Assembly: GCF_000499385.1 (NCBI RefSeq)
Contig: NW_013652890.1
Coordinates: 1-50,109 of the forward strand
Source of the DNA: Eimeria necatrix
Lineage: Eukaryota; Apicomplexa; Conoidasida; Eucoccidiorida; Eimeriidae
Reading direction: 5' to 3'
Length of the DNA: 50,109 bases
The notes beneath the pieces were generated by a model. That model did no database searches. It saw only the letters and a program-made list of their open reading frames with translations, and had not been told where the DNA came from. Within the stretch, counting starts at the first letter, position 1, and each line of letters starts with the position of its first letter. The position numbers were made by a program, and so were the translations under genes. Of this stretch, positions 1 to 13,200 are shown one piece after another.

Positions 1-2
1 GG

Positions 3-572
3 GGTCCACCATATCCGCCCCCTCCTGCATACCCCCCACCTCCTCCCATCCCTCCCCCGCAGCTGCAGCGGGTGCCACTGCATGCGCTGCAGCATCAGCA
101 GCTGCTGCTGCTGCAGCAGCAGATGCGGCATCTTCCAGCTGCAGCGCAGCCAGCCATGTTTGCACCTCATTGGCAAGAATTGCATCAGTATCCTCAGCAG
201 CAGCTGCAGTGGCTTCCCGGCGGAAGGCAGCAGCAGCGGCAGCAGCACCGCAGTGCTGCTTACAGAGGCAGGCAGCCACCGCCGCCGCCGCAGCAGCAGG
301 AAAGGGCGGGACTACCTCTAGAGCAACAGCAAGTGAAGTTTTCCTTGCGCTCAGCTCACAAAGACTCTCAGATGACTGATTCTTATCCGCAGCAACAGCA
401 GCAGCAGCAGCAGCTGCAATACCAGAGCTCCGGCCCACGTTCTTCCTCGCAACGCCTCTATCCTCACTCTCGTACGCCGCCGCCGCCGCCGCAGCCGCCG
501 CAGCAGCAGCAGCGACAGCAGCAGCAGCAGCAGCAGCAAACGCAGCGGCCACGAAGCCGCGCTGATATGTAA
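3..572 (+). CDS. C-terminal part of a Gln/Pro-rich low-complexity protein (5'-truncated)
   Basis: The reading frame is already open at base 3 and runs to a TAA at 570-572, so this is the last exon, or part of it, of a gene that begins outside the window. It opens with a proline/tyrosine stretch (GPPYPPPPAYPPPP), then becomes Gln-rich with two poly-Pro/poly-Gln blocks and ends in RSRADM. Such tails occur in RNA-binding and transcription-associated proteins, but no folded domain is visible and I do not recognise the gene. The mixed composition (Pro, Tyr, Arg, His among Gln) argues for real coding over a plain CAG repeat read by chance. The function cannot be stated. Confidence 0.55.
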   Translation, partial: GPPYPPPPAYPPPPPIPPPQLQRVPLHALQHQQLLLLQQQMRHLPAAAQPAMFAPHWQELHQYPQQQLQWLPGGRQQQRQQHRSAAYRGRQPPPPPQQQERAGLPLEQQQVKFSLRSAHKDSQMTDSYPQQQQQQQQLQYQSSGPRSSSQRLYPHSRTPPPPPQPPQQQQRQQQQQQQQTQRPRSRADM

Positions 573-798
573 TGGCTGCCTTCTTTGAAGAGATGCTGCA
601 GCAGTGGCGTAAGACTTTTTCTTTGCTCCTCCCCCCTCCCCGCTGGGGCCCCTTGGGGGCCCCTTGGGGGGCCCCTGGGGCCCTGTGGCTGGGTGTGAGT
701 TGATGTGTCTACAGTTTGCGGCGAATTGCCAGCGTTGTTCTGTCGAGTTGTCTTTATTCTTCCGGACTAGATAGCCTGCTGCTGCGTGCTCTGCTCTA

Positions 799-882
799 AG
801 AAGCAGCAGCAGAAGCAGCAGCAGAAGCAGCAGCAGCAGAAGCAGCAGCAGCAGAAGCAGCAGCAGCAGAAGCAGCAGCAGC
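799..882. repeat. (AAGCAGCAGCAG)-type minisatellite
   Basis: A run of CAG triplets is interrupted at regular 9-12 bp intervals by AAG, giving an imperfect tandem array. It lies in noncoding DNA between the 5' partial gene and the DmX-like gene. Confidence 0.8.
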
Positions 883-1065
883 ACGTTTTTCTCCGTCTGC
901 ATCGCCATGGTGCAGTGACCAGCCAGCGCTTTGTCTCGCCGGCAGCGTCGGGTGTTTGTTTCCTGTTCTCTTGTGTTGTAATTATTTAGTGCAGCAGCAA
1001 AATTCTGCGGCGCAGTGACTTGTAAATGGGCACGAGATGCCCTCTTGTCTCCTCGCGAGAGCCCA

Positions 1066-1087
1066 CTGAGGTGTACGTACACCTCAG
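1066..1087. repeat. Perfect 22-bp palindrome centred on TGTACGTACA
   Basis: The half-site CTGAGGTGTAC is followed directly by its exact reverse complement, with no spacer. The core TGTACGTACA recurs at 34558-34569, 38335-38344 and 46888-46897, and a TGTACATACA variant at 18721-18732 and 27913-27922. This is the longest perfect copy in the window and lies in noncoding DNA. It could be a protein-binding site or a small hairpin; the role is unknown. Confidence 0.75.
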
Positions 1088-1954
1088 CACGCAGCGTCTC
1101 ACTCCGTCTTGTCGGTTTGGTTGTTGACCCGGTTAAATTTCATTTAGTTTGTCACTGCTGCTGCTGCCGCGCTTCCCGCTGCAAGGGCGTCTCTGCCTGC
1201 TGCGCTGCTGCTTCTGCTGCTGTGGGGCCCCCGAGGGGCGCATTTCGTGGCTGCTGCTCCTGTATGCCCGCGCTTAGCTTGGCAGCCATAAGTGCAGCAA
1301 AATGGGTTAGCATTGTTTCACCGCGTGGCGGCTCGTTGTGACCAGTGGTCCACTACACTTCTGCCCCAGCAGCTACGTGGCTGCGAGGTGTGCGTACCGC
1401 CGCCTTAATCGCAAACCAGACGCAGCAGCAACAGGAGCAGCAGCAGGAGCAGCAGCAGCGGCAGCAAGTACACTGAAAAGCTCCAAAGCCCTGCTGCGTG
1501 CCTGGCAACAATTGGGAGTCAAGTGGAGCAGCCGCAGGCCGCCTGTGAAGAAACACCTTGTGTTCGGCAACAGCAGCAGAAGCAACACTAGCAACAGAAG
1601 TAACACTCGCAGCAGCAACACTAGAAGCAGGAGAGGCCAGCAGCAGGAGGACCCCCGCAGTAAGGCTCGCGCTGCAGGAAGGCGACAATAAACTCTACAG
1701 CCGCAGTGGCAGCAGCAGAAGCCAAGGAGCTTTGACAGCTGCTGCAGCCGAAAGCTTGGGGGCCATTTGGCCTTAAATCATTCCCACTGGAGGCACCTCA
1801 CTGGCGCTGCTGCTGCTGCTGCTCGTGGCCCAGCCTCCTTGTGTTGGTGCTGCTTGATGTGCCGCTGCATACAAACCGTCAGGTTACTTTTTCTTTCACC
1901 CTCTGCTTCAATGAGCTAGTAAGCACAGAGCTCCTGTGCTGCGCAGGAGGAGAA

Positions 1955-2003
1955 GCTGGCTAGCTAGCCAGCCAGCTGCGGCTAGCTGGCAGCTAGCTGG
2001 CTC
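1955..2003. repeat. CTAG-rich inverted-repeat cluster
   Basis: An 18-bp perfect palindrome (GCTGGCTAG plus its reverse complement, 1955-1972) is followed by further GCTAGCTGG units in both orientations up to about 2003. A related CTAG tandem lies at 46096-46122. Noncoding. Confidence 0.7.
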
Positions 2004-3168
2004 GTTTTTGTTTTCTTGAGCTGGCGGCACAGCAGCTTTGTGGCTCAACTTAAGAATTTAGGGGGCTGGGTTCGGCAGCAGCGAGGTCGCGTAGGTGCGT
2101 CGGCAGCTGCTGCTGCTTCAGAGGCTAAACAAAACCTTTTTATTTTTGATTTTTCCCCCTGTGAGCTGATATGAGCTGCGCTGATGCCCCGGAGGGGAGG
2201 CTAGGCTGTTGCTGCTGTTGCTGCTGACACTGCTGCTAAGAGTGCTCACCCTGCCAGGAGGTTCTGCCTGTCCCACTCCGCAGGGCGTTGAGCCTCAACA
2301 GAAGCAAAGCTGTCAACAGCAGAATTAATAACCCCACACATTGTCGCTGCAGCATAAGTCTCAGCGGCGGCAGCAGCAGCAGCAGCGGAAGCCCCAGGAG
2401 CAAGGCACAGCCGCAGCCGACAACTGCCAGAGACCAGCCCTACCCAATACTGCTAGCACATGCTGCTGTCTGAAACCCAAGAGGTTTTTAGTTTCTTTGT
2501 GATGCTGCAAAAGCTGCAGCAACGGCAGCGCCCGAGCAGCTCTTGGGCGAGCAACGTCACAACAGCAGCAGCGGCAGCTGCATCACTCGAAAGCTCAAGA
2601 AGGCTGCAGCATATGCTGCTTGTCTCCTTGTGGCCCTCAACATTCTCTGCAGCTCCTACGGCAGCAGCAGCAATTTACAGGGGCAGCTCTCCAGGCTGCC
2701 CATTGCCGTCCGTCCCTGGCGACGGCATCGGCAGCAGCTGCTGCAGCAGTAGCAGCTGCAGCACCATCTGCAACTGCAGCAGCAGCAGTCGGAGCAAGAG
2801 CTGCAGCAAGAGCACGTGGAGGAGCAGCTGCAGCAGCTTCGGCAGCTGCTACCTCCATGTGCGGCGACTCAGCCGTGCATTCTCAGCAGCGGCGGCAGCA
2901 ACCCCGGTGACAGCACAAGCAGCAGCAGCAGCAGCTCCCTCAGTGGCAGTAGAGAGGTCAGCAGCAGCAATAGAAGCAGCAGCCGCGGCTGCTGCATCAA
3001 AAGTCACTTCGGTCGCAGGGGCCTCTGCCTCATAACCCAAGAAGTAGAAGCAGCAGGAGCATCAGCTGCCTTGCTTGAAGTGGGAGCAAGTTGTGAACCA
3101 TGGACAGCCAAATGTCTCGTTAAAATTCAAGTTTGGCCCAAGCAGCAGCAGCAGCAACAGCAACAACA

Positions 3169-6100
3169 ATGCTGAGTAGACAGAGCGTCGCATCCCATGG
3201 AGGGCTGGAGCAGCAGTGGTCTGCTGCTGCTGTTCCGGAGTCCTCCCAGAGCAGCAAAAGCAGCACCTTTGTGCAGCAGCAGCTCAGCAGCGAAAGCCGA
3301 GCACCAGCAGCAGAGCGATCCGCCGCACCCTCAACAGCTGCTGCTGCTGCTGCTGCTGCTGCACCAGCAGCAGCCGACAACAAGCAGCAGCAAAGCCTCT
3401 CCGTTTCGTCTCTTGTTGGAGCCCTCGTGCCGCTTCCTGTGCGCCCCCCGCCATCTTCCTCCTACAGCCATGCAAGCTTTTGTGCTGCTGCTCCTGCTGC
3501 TGCTGCTGCTTTGCCGCCGCTGGTGCGAATTGTTGCGGTGTCTGCTCTGCTGACATCTCCTACCTTTTGCTGCAGTCAGGCAATTTCGCAGGCTGAAACA
3601 GCGGCAGCAGCAGCAGCAGATGCGGCAGCAGAAACAGCAGCAAGAGCAGACGCAGTTGCTGCTGCTGCGGGGTCCTTCCAAAAGGGCAGCAGCAACATTG
3701 AAACCCCAGAGGACAAACAGCCGCAGCAGCAGGAAGCAGCATTTCTGGGGTCCGCTGGGGCGGAGACGGCAGCAGAAACTTCTGAGGAGTCTGGCGCAGC
3801 AGCAACAGCAGCTACAGCAGCAGCCACAGCAGCAACGCTGCAGCACACAGTGTCTGCTACCCTAACGGATGACTGGCTCACAAGAGGAGGGGAGAGCGCA
3901 GCAGCAGCAGCAGCGGCTGCTGCAGCTGGTGCTGGGGCCGGTGGGCCCTTCGTTTACGCTGCTGCGATCCATGACTGCGTCAGTATGTGCTGCAGCAGCA
4001 GCAGCACCAAGCAGCACGCTGCTCTGCGGCGCTGTGTCTTTCTGCTGCAGGTGCCGTGGCAGCTGACTGTGCGGTTCGTAGACAGAGTGACAGCAGCGCG
4101 ATCGTTTGCTGCTGCTGCTGCTGCTGTGGCTCCTGCTGCTCCTGCCCCCCGCTGCAGCAGCAGCTGGGACGATGCTCTCCCCGCGTGGTGCAGAAGCAGC
4201 AGCAGCCACGACTTCCTTAAAACAATGCTGGGGCCGGGGGCTTCTCGGATGCCGTGTGAAGTGCGCTGTGTCCCGCTGCTGCCTGCTGCTGCTGCTGTAG
4301 GCAGCAGAGGCGACGGGGCACTGGAGGGCTGCTGCAGCAGCAGCTCGCAGCACTCGTCTCACCGCCTTGGCCTGGGAATCTGCAGCAACAGCAGCAACAA
4401 CAGCTTGTCGTCTCTGGCTTCGGCCAGGGGCGTTCTGGGGCCTTTCAAGTGTGTTTGTGCTGCCTCCACCACAGCAGCAGCAGCAGCACACCAGCAGCAC
4501 CAACAGGGCCTCTGCAGCATCCCCTTGTCTGCTCGAGCTCTGCCGCTGGTGCTGCAGGACCGCTGCAGCAGCAGCAGCTGCTGCTGCTCCAAGTCGTTAC
4601 GTTTGGGCCCTCCAGGGGTACCCCGCCGCCCGCCGGACTTGTGCTACTGCTGCAGCGCAACGAACAGCAGCAACTGCTGCGGCGGCGTTCGCCTGCTGCA
4701 GCAGGCGAAACTGCTCTGCTGCTGCCAGCACACAGAGTACATTGTTGGGGCTGCTCTTTTGGGGCCTTCTGCCGTGTCCCCTCTCTTGCTGCTAGCTACT
4801 GGCTGCAGCAGCAACACCTACCTTTGGTCTTTGCAGTCTCCCACGCTACTTCAGCTATGCGGAAGGATATATATGCCGCCTCTGCAGCCGCAGCAGCAAG
4901 AGGATCAGCAGCAAGAGGTGCAGCAATACAAATACGCATTGCTAGAGAGTGACGAGAGGCAGCTGCAGCACTCGCGTGTTGCCTTCGGCTTTGAGTCTTC
5001 CTCTCCCTTTGCTGCAGTGCCGAACATGCATGTTCTCTTCGTGTATCTGCCCTGGTCTCATCAGCAGCAGCAGCAGCAGCAGCAGCGGTGCGTGGTAGGA
5101 GCCTTCATAGTAGATGGGCTGGCCAGGGGCGCCCGGGGTCTCCCTTCGCTGCAGCAAGTAGCAGCAGCAGATGAAATTCCCCTTTCGTCTTTTCATGTTG
5201 ATGATATATCGGAGGTCGTTCTTGCGGAGCCCAACCTTTGGAGTGAGTTCGTTACTGCTGCTCCGGCTGCTGCAGCATCCCGCTCTGCTGCTGCTGCGCC
5301 ACTCCTGCTGCAGGTCTTGTTGCTGCTGCGGTTGATACAGCTTCTTCTGCTTCTGCTGATGAAGGCTCTTGTTGCAGCTTTTCCCTAACGTGCCGCGTCC
5401 ATAAACCGTGCTGCTTTTCCTGCGAACGCAAAAGCTGCTGCTGCTGCTGCTGCTGTTCGCTTTGCTGCCAACTGCCACTGCCGCCGCCAAGTGTTTTCAG
5501 TGATCTTCTGCAGAGCGCTTGCTCTGAGGTGTTGCTGCAGCTGCTGCTGCTGCTGCTGCTGCGGTGTACCTGCAGGTGACATGATGTGCATCTCCGTCTC
5601 ATCCGCCTCAGAGCTCGACAACTTACTGGGGGCTCCTGGGGCTGTCTTGGGAGCTGCTGTCTTCTCAGGGGTTCCATTAGCTGCGGGCAGCATTGCAGCA
5701 ACTCCAGCCTTGCTGCATGCTTCGCTGCCCGCGGGCTCTGGCCTTCCTGCAGCAGCAGCAAGTGCTGCTGCTGCACCCGCAGCGGAGACTCCGCAGCTGC
5801 TGTGGGGCGCCCTCAGCGGCTTCCTCTCCTGTCTTATTCCCCCCTGTCGCATGCGAGTGCTCACGGCGAAGGGGGACGAGCTGCTGCTGCTGCTGTCTCC
5901 GGTGCTGCTGCGCATTCCGAAGGACAGCAGCGGCAGCAGCAGCAAGGCGCTGCAGGTGCGCTACGCAGTAAGGTGTCTGGCAAGTTCCTCGCTGCTGACT
6001 GAGCTGCCCGCGCTGCGCTGCTTCTGCAGTGAGCAGCGGCAGCAGCAGCAGCAGCAATGTCCTGTTGAAGACCTTGGGGTTCTTGAGGGAGACACGGAAA

Positions 6101-9100
6101 CCTTCACTGGCAGCAACGCGAGCAGCGTGGAAGCAGAGGAGGGCGGCAGTCCCTCGGCAGCTGCAGCAGCAGAAGCCTCCGCTGCAGCAGAAGGTGCTCC
6201 TGGAGCGGCGGTGTCTGCAGCAGCAACAGCAGAAACAAAAGGCGGGTTGCTGTTCCGGGGATTCTCGTCGCTTCCGCAGCAGGCTCTGGATCTCGCCTGG
6301 TCTGCGGAGACAGGTTTGCTGCTGCTGTGGTCTAGTGAGGGGCTTCGTGGGGGTGTTTCTCCCTTGCTGTCTCTCCAGTCAGCCGCGCTGCAGCAGCAGC
6401 GGCAATTACTGCTGCAGCAGCCGCTGCAGCTGGGCTGCAGCCCTGCCTCAACAACACACCTGCCAGTGGTGTCTTGGGCGTCGTTCCTGCCTGCATCTTT
6501 TCTCGCGCTGCTGCAGCATCAGCATCAGCAGCAAAAGCAGTTTCAGCAGCAGCAGCAGCAGCAGCGACAGGAAGGGCAGCTGCTTCTGCTGGCCCCAACG
6601 GGGCGTTTGCCGCTTGTACTTTGTGCTGCAGCAGACGGGCGGCAGCTGCTGCTTCTCCAGGTTGACCCTGCTGCCTCAGTTCTAGGGGTGCAGCAGCTGC
6701 AGCTGTTGCTGCTGCACCCAGAACGCGGGGAGCCCGTAGGCCACATGGCGGACCTAAACATGGAAGCCATTGTGAATCTTTTCACTGCATCGCAGCAGCA
6801 GTTTTATGAGCAGCCGCAACATATGCAGCAGCAGCAGCAGAAGCAGAGTCAGCAGGCCCTGCTGCTGGCTGCGCAAATTGTGGAACTGCCCCTTGCTTTG
6901 GCCTTTCCTGACGCAACGACTTCTTTGCTGCTGCTACTGACTGTTTCGCTTCCTCCCAGGCAGCGGCAACAGCAGCAGCAGCAGCAGCAGGTCGCGGAAA
7001 GGGCTCTCTGGTTACTAGTCTTTGCAGTCGATTCACGCTGCTGCATCGTGCAGCAGCAGCAGCATTCGCACAAAGTAGAAGCAGGAACCGGGTTAGCGCT
7101 TTCGCTAGTTGGAGCCTGGAGAGATGCGCGCGGGGCTGCAGCAGGAGCAGCAATTGGTGCTGCTGCAACAGGTGCCTTGAACTTCAGCAGCAGCAGTTTC
7201 TCGCTGGAGGGCCACCAGCTGCCGCTGCAGCAGCAGACAGCTGCTACTGTTTTGACCCCGGAGCGCCTCGCTATTGTGTCTCCATTTTGGCTGCAGGAGG
7301 AGCGGCTTCAGCAACAGCAGCAAGTGCTTCGGTCCCATTCGGTGCCACTTTTGTTGCCGCCGAAGGAAAAGACAGTGTGCAATGCAGCACCAGCAGCAGC
7401 AGCAGCAGCAGCGGCCTCACCAGAGCATGCTCTGATTTACTGTCTGCGTATCTTCGCCTCGCCAATCGGCAAAAGGCCCTCAGCCACAGATGCAGCAGCA
7501 AGTTCAGCAGCAGCAGGAGCAGCACTTTCGCTTCTGGCAGCTGCCAGCATCCCTGGAGAAGGAAGCCGCATTCGTGCAGTTTCTTTGCAGCCCGACAGTC
7601 TCGTGCTGCAGTGCAGCAGGACGCTTGCTGCTTTCGTCTTTTCCCTTCGCGCCCTGCCGCTGCTGCTGCCGCCCTGCGCCGCATGCATCGGCAGCAGCAG
7701 CAGCAGCAGCAGCGAGTGGGAGCAGCGAGTGGATGAGGGCCTCATTAGCTTGCTGATGCTGCAGCCAGACGCATCGCTTTCCGCTGTCTTGCAGCGCCCA
7801 GGTGCTGCTGCCTCGAGTGCCTCTTTTGCTGCTGTGGCATTGGCCGGGGACCAAGCAGGAGATGTCTCTTCTAGCTTGCTTCCAGATGGCCGTCTGGCTG
7901 TCCTGGTGAAGTCTCAGCAGCAGCAGCAGCAGAGTGCGGCTGCTGCTGCTGTCGCTCCATATGACCACATTGCAGTGTACCTGCAGGACAGGGTAAACGC
8001 TGCAGCAGGAGGTGCAGCACCAAGGGAGTGGCTTTGTGTCTTTGCTTCTTCCCGAAGCAGCAGCAGCAGCACTGCGTGTGTATATGATGCTTGGTGGTCA
8101 AGTGATGGCTCGCTGCTGGTGCAGATGGAGGCGCCGGGTGCTGCAGAGAGCAGCAGTGCCCGCAGCAGCAGCAGCAGCAACTCGTTTTTCTGCTTCCGAC
8201 AGCTGTCTGGGGAGCTGCTCACTGCAGCACGAGGAGTAATTCCCGTGGCTGTGTCGGCAGGAAGCGAGGTGTGGGGCCCTGCTCCTGCTGCTGCTATTGA
8301 AGCTTTTCGCGCAGAAAGAGAAGCAGCAGAGCAGCAACAGCAACAGCAAGTGCACGCGATGACTGCAGCAGCAGCAGCGATCAATGTGGCCATGGCACGT
8401 GCAAGGCAACAGCAGCGCCAGCAGCAGCCCGGAGCTGCTGATGTGCAGCAGATGCAACAATTGCAGCTGCAGCAAAAGCTAGATGCCCTAGCCAGTGTAG
8501 ACCGGACAACGCAAAATCATGGAAGCTGCTGCATGTACAGTCCAGAGGTGCTGCAGCAGCTGCTGCGCTGTGGCTACGCAGCAACAGCACGCTGGCTGCT
8601 GCTCGTGCTGCTGCGGTGTCTGCTAGCTGCGGGGCTGCCCCCGACTCTTCCAAAGCAGGAGCAGCAAGAGGCAGCAGCAGAAGCAGCACGGCCTGATGCC
8701 CCCTCCAGTTTGGAATCCTTAACCCCCGACGCCGAACACCATTTGGCGTCGGAGGCAGGGGAGGTTTGCTGTTGCATATGTGGGGCTGCCATCGCTGTGG
8801 GGCCAGCAAGAGCAGCAGCAGGAGCAGCAGCAGGAACTGACGGCGCTGCTGCTGCTGCTGTCTGTGCTGACTGCCAGCCAAAGACGGGCTGCGAGCTTGC
8901 GCGGCTGCTGCAGCAGGCCATGGCTGCAGCGGGGTGTCTTTTGACAGATCTAATCTCGCAGCAGCAAGCAGCACAATACCAGCAGGACCTGCTGCAGAAT
9001 CAGGAGCTCACTGCAGCAGAACAGCACAGGTTGCTGCAGCAGCGCCGCTGCTGGCCCAGAACTTCTGCGGCATACGTACAGTGGGCACAGCGCTGCCTTC

Positions 9101-9216
9101 CCTCAAGCCTGCAGCCTTCGCCTGCTGTTGCTGCTGCAGCAGGTGCTGTGGCAGCTGCAGCAGGCCCAGAGAGTCACCTCACACAGTCACTTTTGAGTGC
9201 TAGAGGTGACTCGCTT

Positions 9217-9247
<31 letters not shown>

Positions 9248-10256
9248 GGGACTGGATGGATCGCGTAGGCGGTGGTTTGTCGGGTTCCTTGTTTCCAGCT
9301 GCAGCAGCAGCATCAGTCACAGCAGGAGCTGCAGCAGCAACAAACAGCCGGGCTAAGCCTGCTGCTTTTGGTCTTTTTGGACCCGGGGATGAGGGGCCCC
9401 TTGGAGCTTCTGAAGATGACCCATTTGATGTCAGGGCACTTCTGGGTCTTGACACTTCAAAGGAGGCCCCTGGGGATACTTCTCAAGAATCATCTGAAGA
9501 GGTTTTTGAAGACCGCCCCGCTGCACCAGCTGCTTCAGCGGCAGCAGGCGGCACAGCAGCAGCAGTCAGCGAGGCTGCAGCAGCAGGGCCACAACAGGCA
9601 GCGCCGACAGCAGCAGCTGCAGTTCTCATGGCACCTGTCCGCGCTTTGCCCACCAACGATGAATATGAGCAGCTGCTGCAGCTGCTGCAGCTGCCGCTTC
9701 CGGGTCTCGCGCTGCCGCCACAGAAGCAGCTACTGCTGCGGTGTTTTATTCGCGTGCTGCAGCAGCTCGACCAGAAGCAGCAAGAGACCTTGCGAACAGC
9801 TGCAGCTGCAGGTTTGGCTGCAGACTTCCCTGCTGCTGCCGGCACTGCAGCAGCTGCAGCTGCAGACGTTGCTGATGCAGCGAGGCAATTCGCAGCAGTA
9901 GGGGACAACAATCACAGTAACGACGCCAACACAAGCAGCACGCCCAACGACATTGAGGCTGCTGCACGGGAAGTTGCTGCTGCTGCTGCTACAGCAGCGA
10001 AAGCCGCAGAAGGCAGCCTACAGAGCTGCAGCACGGACAGCAGCCGCCAGCGATTTTACACGGCGTTGCTGTTGCTGCGGGTGTGTCGCCGTTGTATCTG
10101 CAGCTGCTGCGCATCACCTTTGCTTCCGTGCTGCTGCTATCTCAGCTGCGCCATTGCTGCTCTTGCTGTTCACTGCATGCCAATGGGGCTGCGCAGCTGT
10201 GTCTGTGTGTGTCTCAAGGAAGCAGAGCTCGCCGTTGCTGAGCAGCACAAGCAAAT

Positions 10257-10291
<35 letters not shown>

Positions 10292-13200
10292 CTGCCCAGG
10301 AGCGACAGCAGCAGCAGCTGCAGGGAACCTCTGGCTCAACCTTCTCCTCCCCGAGCAGCTCATCTTCTTTCGGGCGGCCGCCCCTCTCTGGTGCTGCTGC
10401 GCCCTCTGCTGCTGCTGCTGCATTGCCAGCAGCAGCACTGCTCAGCAGCGAAGACATCTGCTGGTGCTTACACGCTGCTGCTGAAGAAGACTTGATGCAG
10501 CAGGTGGTGCAGCAGGCGAGAGAAGCCCATCCTGAGCGCCGCCTTGTGTGGCCTCATCTTCGCTTGGTATTTCAGCTGCTTATTCACTTCTGAGATTTTG
10601 ATGCAGCTTGTTTGCTGCTTTTGCTGCTGCTGCGCTTCCTTCGTTCCTCCTCCTGTACTCTTCACGCATGTCTCGGTTTTGCTGCTGCTCCACGCTGCTG
10701 CTGTAGAAAAACCTGCTTCGATGCACCTTCTTACTGCGAGTTCCTGTGTTTTTCTGCTGCTGCTGCTGCAGCGGGGCGTTGGCTTCTGGCTTAGAAGCCC
10801 CTCTACTGTCCGGCAGCTCTGCGACTTTCTATTAGCCGATGCTGTCCAATTAGCAGCTGCAGAGCAGCAGCAGCAGCAGCAGGGATCGCTCAACTTTCGG
10901 GGATCTGGGGAGGAGGGAACAAGTCCGCTTCCCACGGGGGCATCCAGTGCTACTGCTGGGGCGGGGGCTGCTCAGCAGCAGCAGGGGCCTTCAGCAGCAG
11001 CAGCAGCAAGCCCTTCTGACCTAGTGGCCTTGTGGGCAGCTGTGAGCGGGAAAAAGAGCCTAATTGTGGCTTCTTTCAAAGCCCAAGGGAACGCAAAGGT
11101 AAGGAGGCAGCCGCTGCAGCAGCAGTTGGTCGATTTTGAAAATTTTCAATGTTTCATTGCTCTTGTTTTTTCTCGCATTTCTCTTTTTCTATGTGCCTCT
11201 GCTCTTGCATATTTGTTTAGCTGCATTCCTCTGCTGCGATAGTTTCTCTCTTGCCATTTTAAGTTTTCCATATTTTGTTTCTGGCCGCCTCCGTATATAC
11301 TTTCTGTGAGATTTCTGTGTTTCTGTTTGGCCTCCGCGGGCTCCATGCATTTGGGGTTTTGCTGCAGTGTTGTGATTTGCTGCTGCTGCTGCTGCTGCGC
11401 GGGCCTGCAGGTGGTGGAGTTTCTGCAGTCCGACTTCGCAGACCCCCGCTGGCGCTCAGCAGCAGAACGGAACGCCTTTCGCCTTTTGACTCACCGCCGG
11501 CCTTTTCTGGCTCTGGCCTTCTTTTGCCTGGCCTGCAGCTACAGGGAAATCGCGGATGTTTGCTGCAGGTGACTGCAGCAAAGACACCCCCCGCACTTTC
11601 GTGCTGCTGCTGCTGCCCGCGATTGCCGTGGTTTTATTGCTGCTTAGGGTCGTAATGCTGCTGTACGATAGACGTGCTGCTGCTGCCGATGTATTTGCTG
11701 CTGCTGGTGATGATGAGGTGCCTGCCGTTGCAGCAGCAGCAGTTGATGCTGCTGCTGTACGCGCAACCTACACAGCAGCAAGAAGCAGCTGGATTCTGGC
11801 TATCGCTTGGCTTAAAGGTGCAGCAGCAGTTGCTGTTTCTGCTCTCTGCTAGCCGGACACTGCTATGAATCAACTCCTCAAGGTGCTGCTGCTGCTGCTG
11901 CTGTTTCTGCGCTGCAGGCTGCTGACTGACACACAGCTAGCCCTCTTCTTGTGCAGAGTCGGTGCGGCCGTTTCCTCTCCCGGGGCGCCTCCTTTAGGGA
12001 CAGATTATAACACAGGGGCCCTCCAGCAGCAGCAGCAGCAGCAGCGGAATGCGGCTGCAGCATCAGGCAGCAGGAGCGACTCCTCAGGTCTTGCTGCTGC
12101 TGCTGCTGATGGTGCTGCTGCTGATGCAGCCGAAATACGCGGAGACTTTCCACCAAGTCCACTGGCATGTGATGGCTCTCCTGCTGCTGAGTACAGCAGA
12201 GTGCTGTTGCAGAGGCTGCTGCCGACTGCAGCAGCAGAAGGGGACATCTGGCTGCGCTTTTGCTGCTACTGGCTAGCAGGGCACTACTCGAAAGCGTTTG
12301 ACGCTCTTCTGCCTCCTTATGCTGGGGCCCTGCAGCAGCAGGAGCAGCAGCAGCCCCCGCAGCAGCCTCAGCAGCAGCAGCAGGAAGTGCTGCCCTTTAA
12401 CCCGCGCACGTACTTGCAAGGCGTTCAGCAGCAGCAGCTAGGGAGGCCGTCAAGTCCTTTCGGCAATTTGCCGGCAGAAAGAACGGCGTCAGCAGCGGGA
12501 GCAGCCTCAGGAGGAGGAGCAGCAGCAGCAGCAGCAGAAGATGATAGGGTGTATGAGGGAGGCTGCTGGCGTGTCGCCTCTCCTTCTCTGTCTCTCATTC
12601 TCTTTCGAGCAGCAATTAAGCAGACTTTGCCGATGCGTCGAGCGCAGCAAAAGCACAAAGAGAAACACCTGGAGCAGCAGCGGCAGCAGAGTTCCGTACT
12701 GGAGTCTTTCTATGGAGTTGACGACAGCATGAGGAGCAGATGCACCAGCCGCACGAGCAGCAGCAGCAGCTGCAGCAGAAGCAGCAGCAAGAGGTGGGGC
12801 AGCCCTATTGAAGGCTCAAGGACAGCTTTTGCTGCAAGTGGCAGCCGCAGCCGCGGCAGAAGATTCAGCAGAACTGATAGTTTCTTTGCGTCGCTCCGAG
12901 ATCTTCCTGCAGCAAACAGCGGCGACAGCAGCAGCAACAACAACAACAGCAGCAGCAGGGCGAGGAAGTGCCGTATTTGCTGGTGGGGTTTCGTGGATCC
13001 AGCAGGTGCAGCAGAAAGTGACATGTACCTCTTGAGCTGTCTATACACTCGAGACAGGCAGCCATTCCTCGCTGCTGTTGCTGCTGTCTCGCTGCTGTCG
13101 CTGCGGGCCTCCCGCTGCGCCACTTTGAAGGCCTTAGATGAAGTATTTTCTCCAAGTAGTTCAGAAGAAGCCCCTGAGCAGAATGCGCTGCTGCCAGACG

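Larger units (their letters stand above)
573..3168. other. Repeat-rich intergenic stretch upstream of the DmX-like gene
   Basis: No convincing gene. Frames here are open only because CAG/CTG runs lack stop codons in several phases; the Ala-, Ser- and Cys-rich translations have no domain-like segments. It holds an imperfect AAGCAGCAGCAG-type array at about 799-882, a perfect 22-bp palindrome at 1066-1087, a CTAG-rich inverted-repeat cluster at 1955-2003 and CAG-rich DNA from about 2340 to 3160. Upstream exons of the DmX-like gene may lie in 2.4-3.1 kb; I could not place them. Confidence 0.5.

Noticed and set aside
351..1082. Minus-strand frame with a long poly-Leu run
   Set aside because: It is the antisense of a CAG/AAG array; it has no domain and no splice support.
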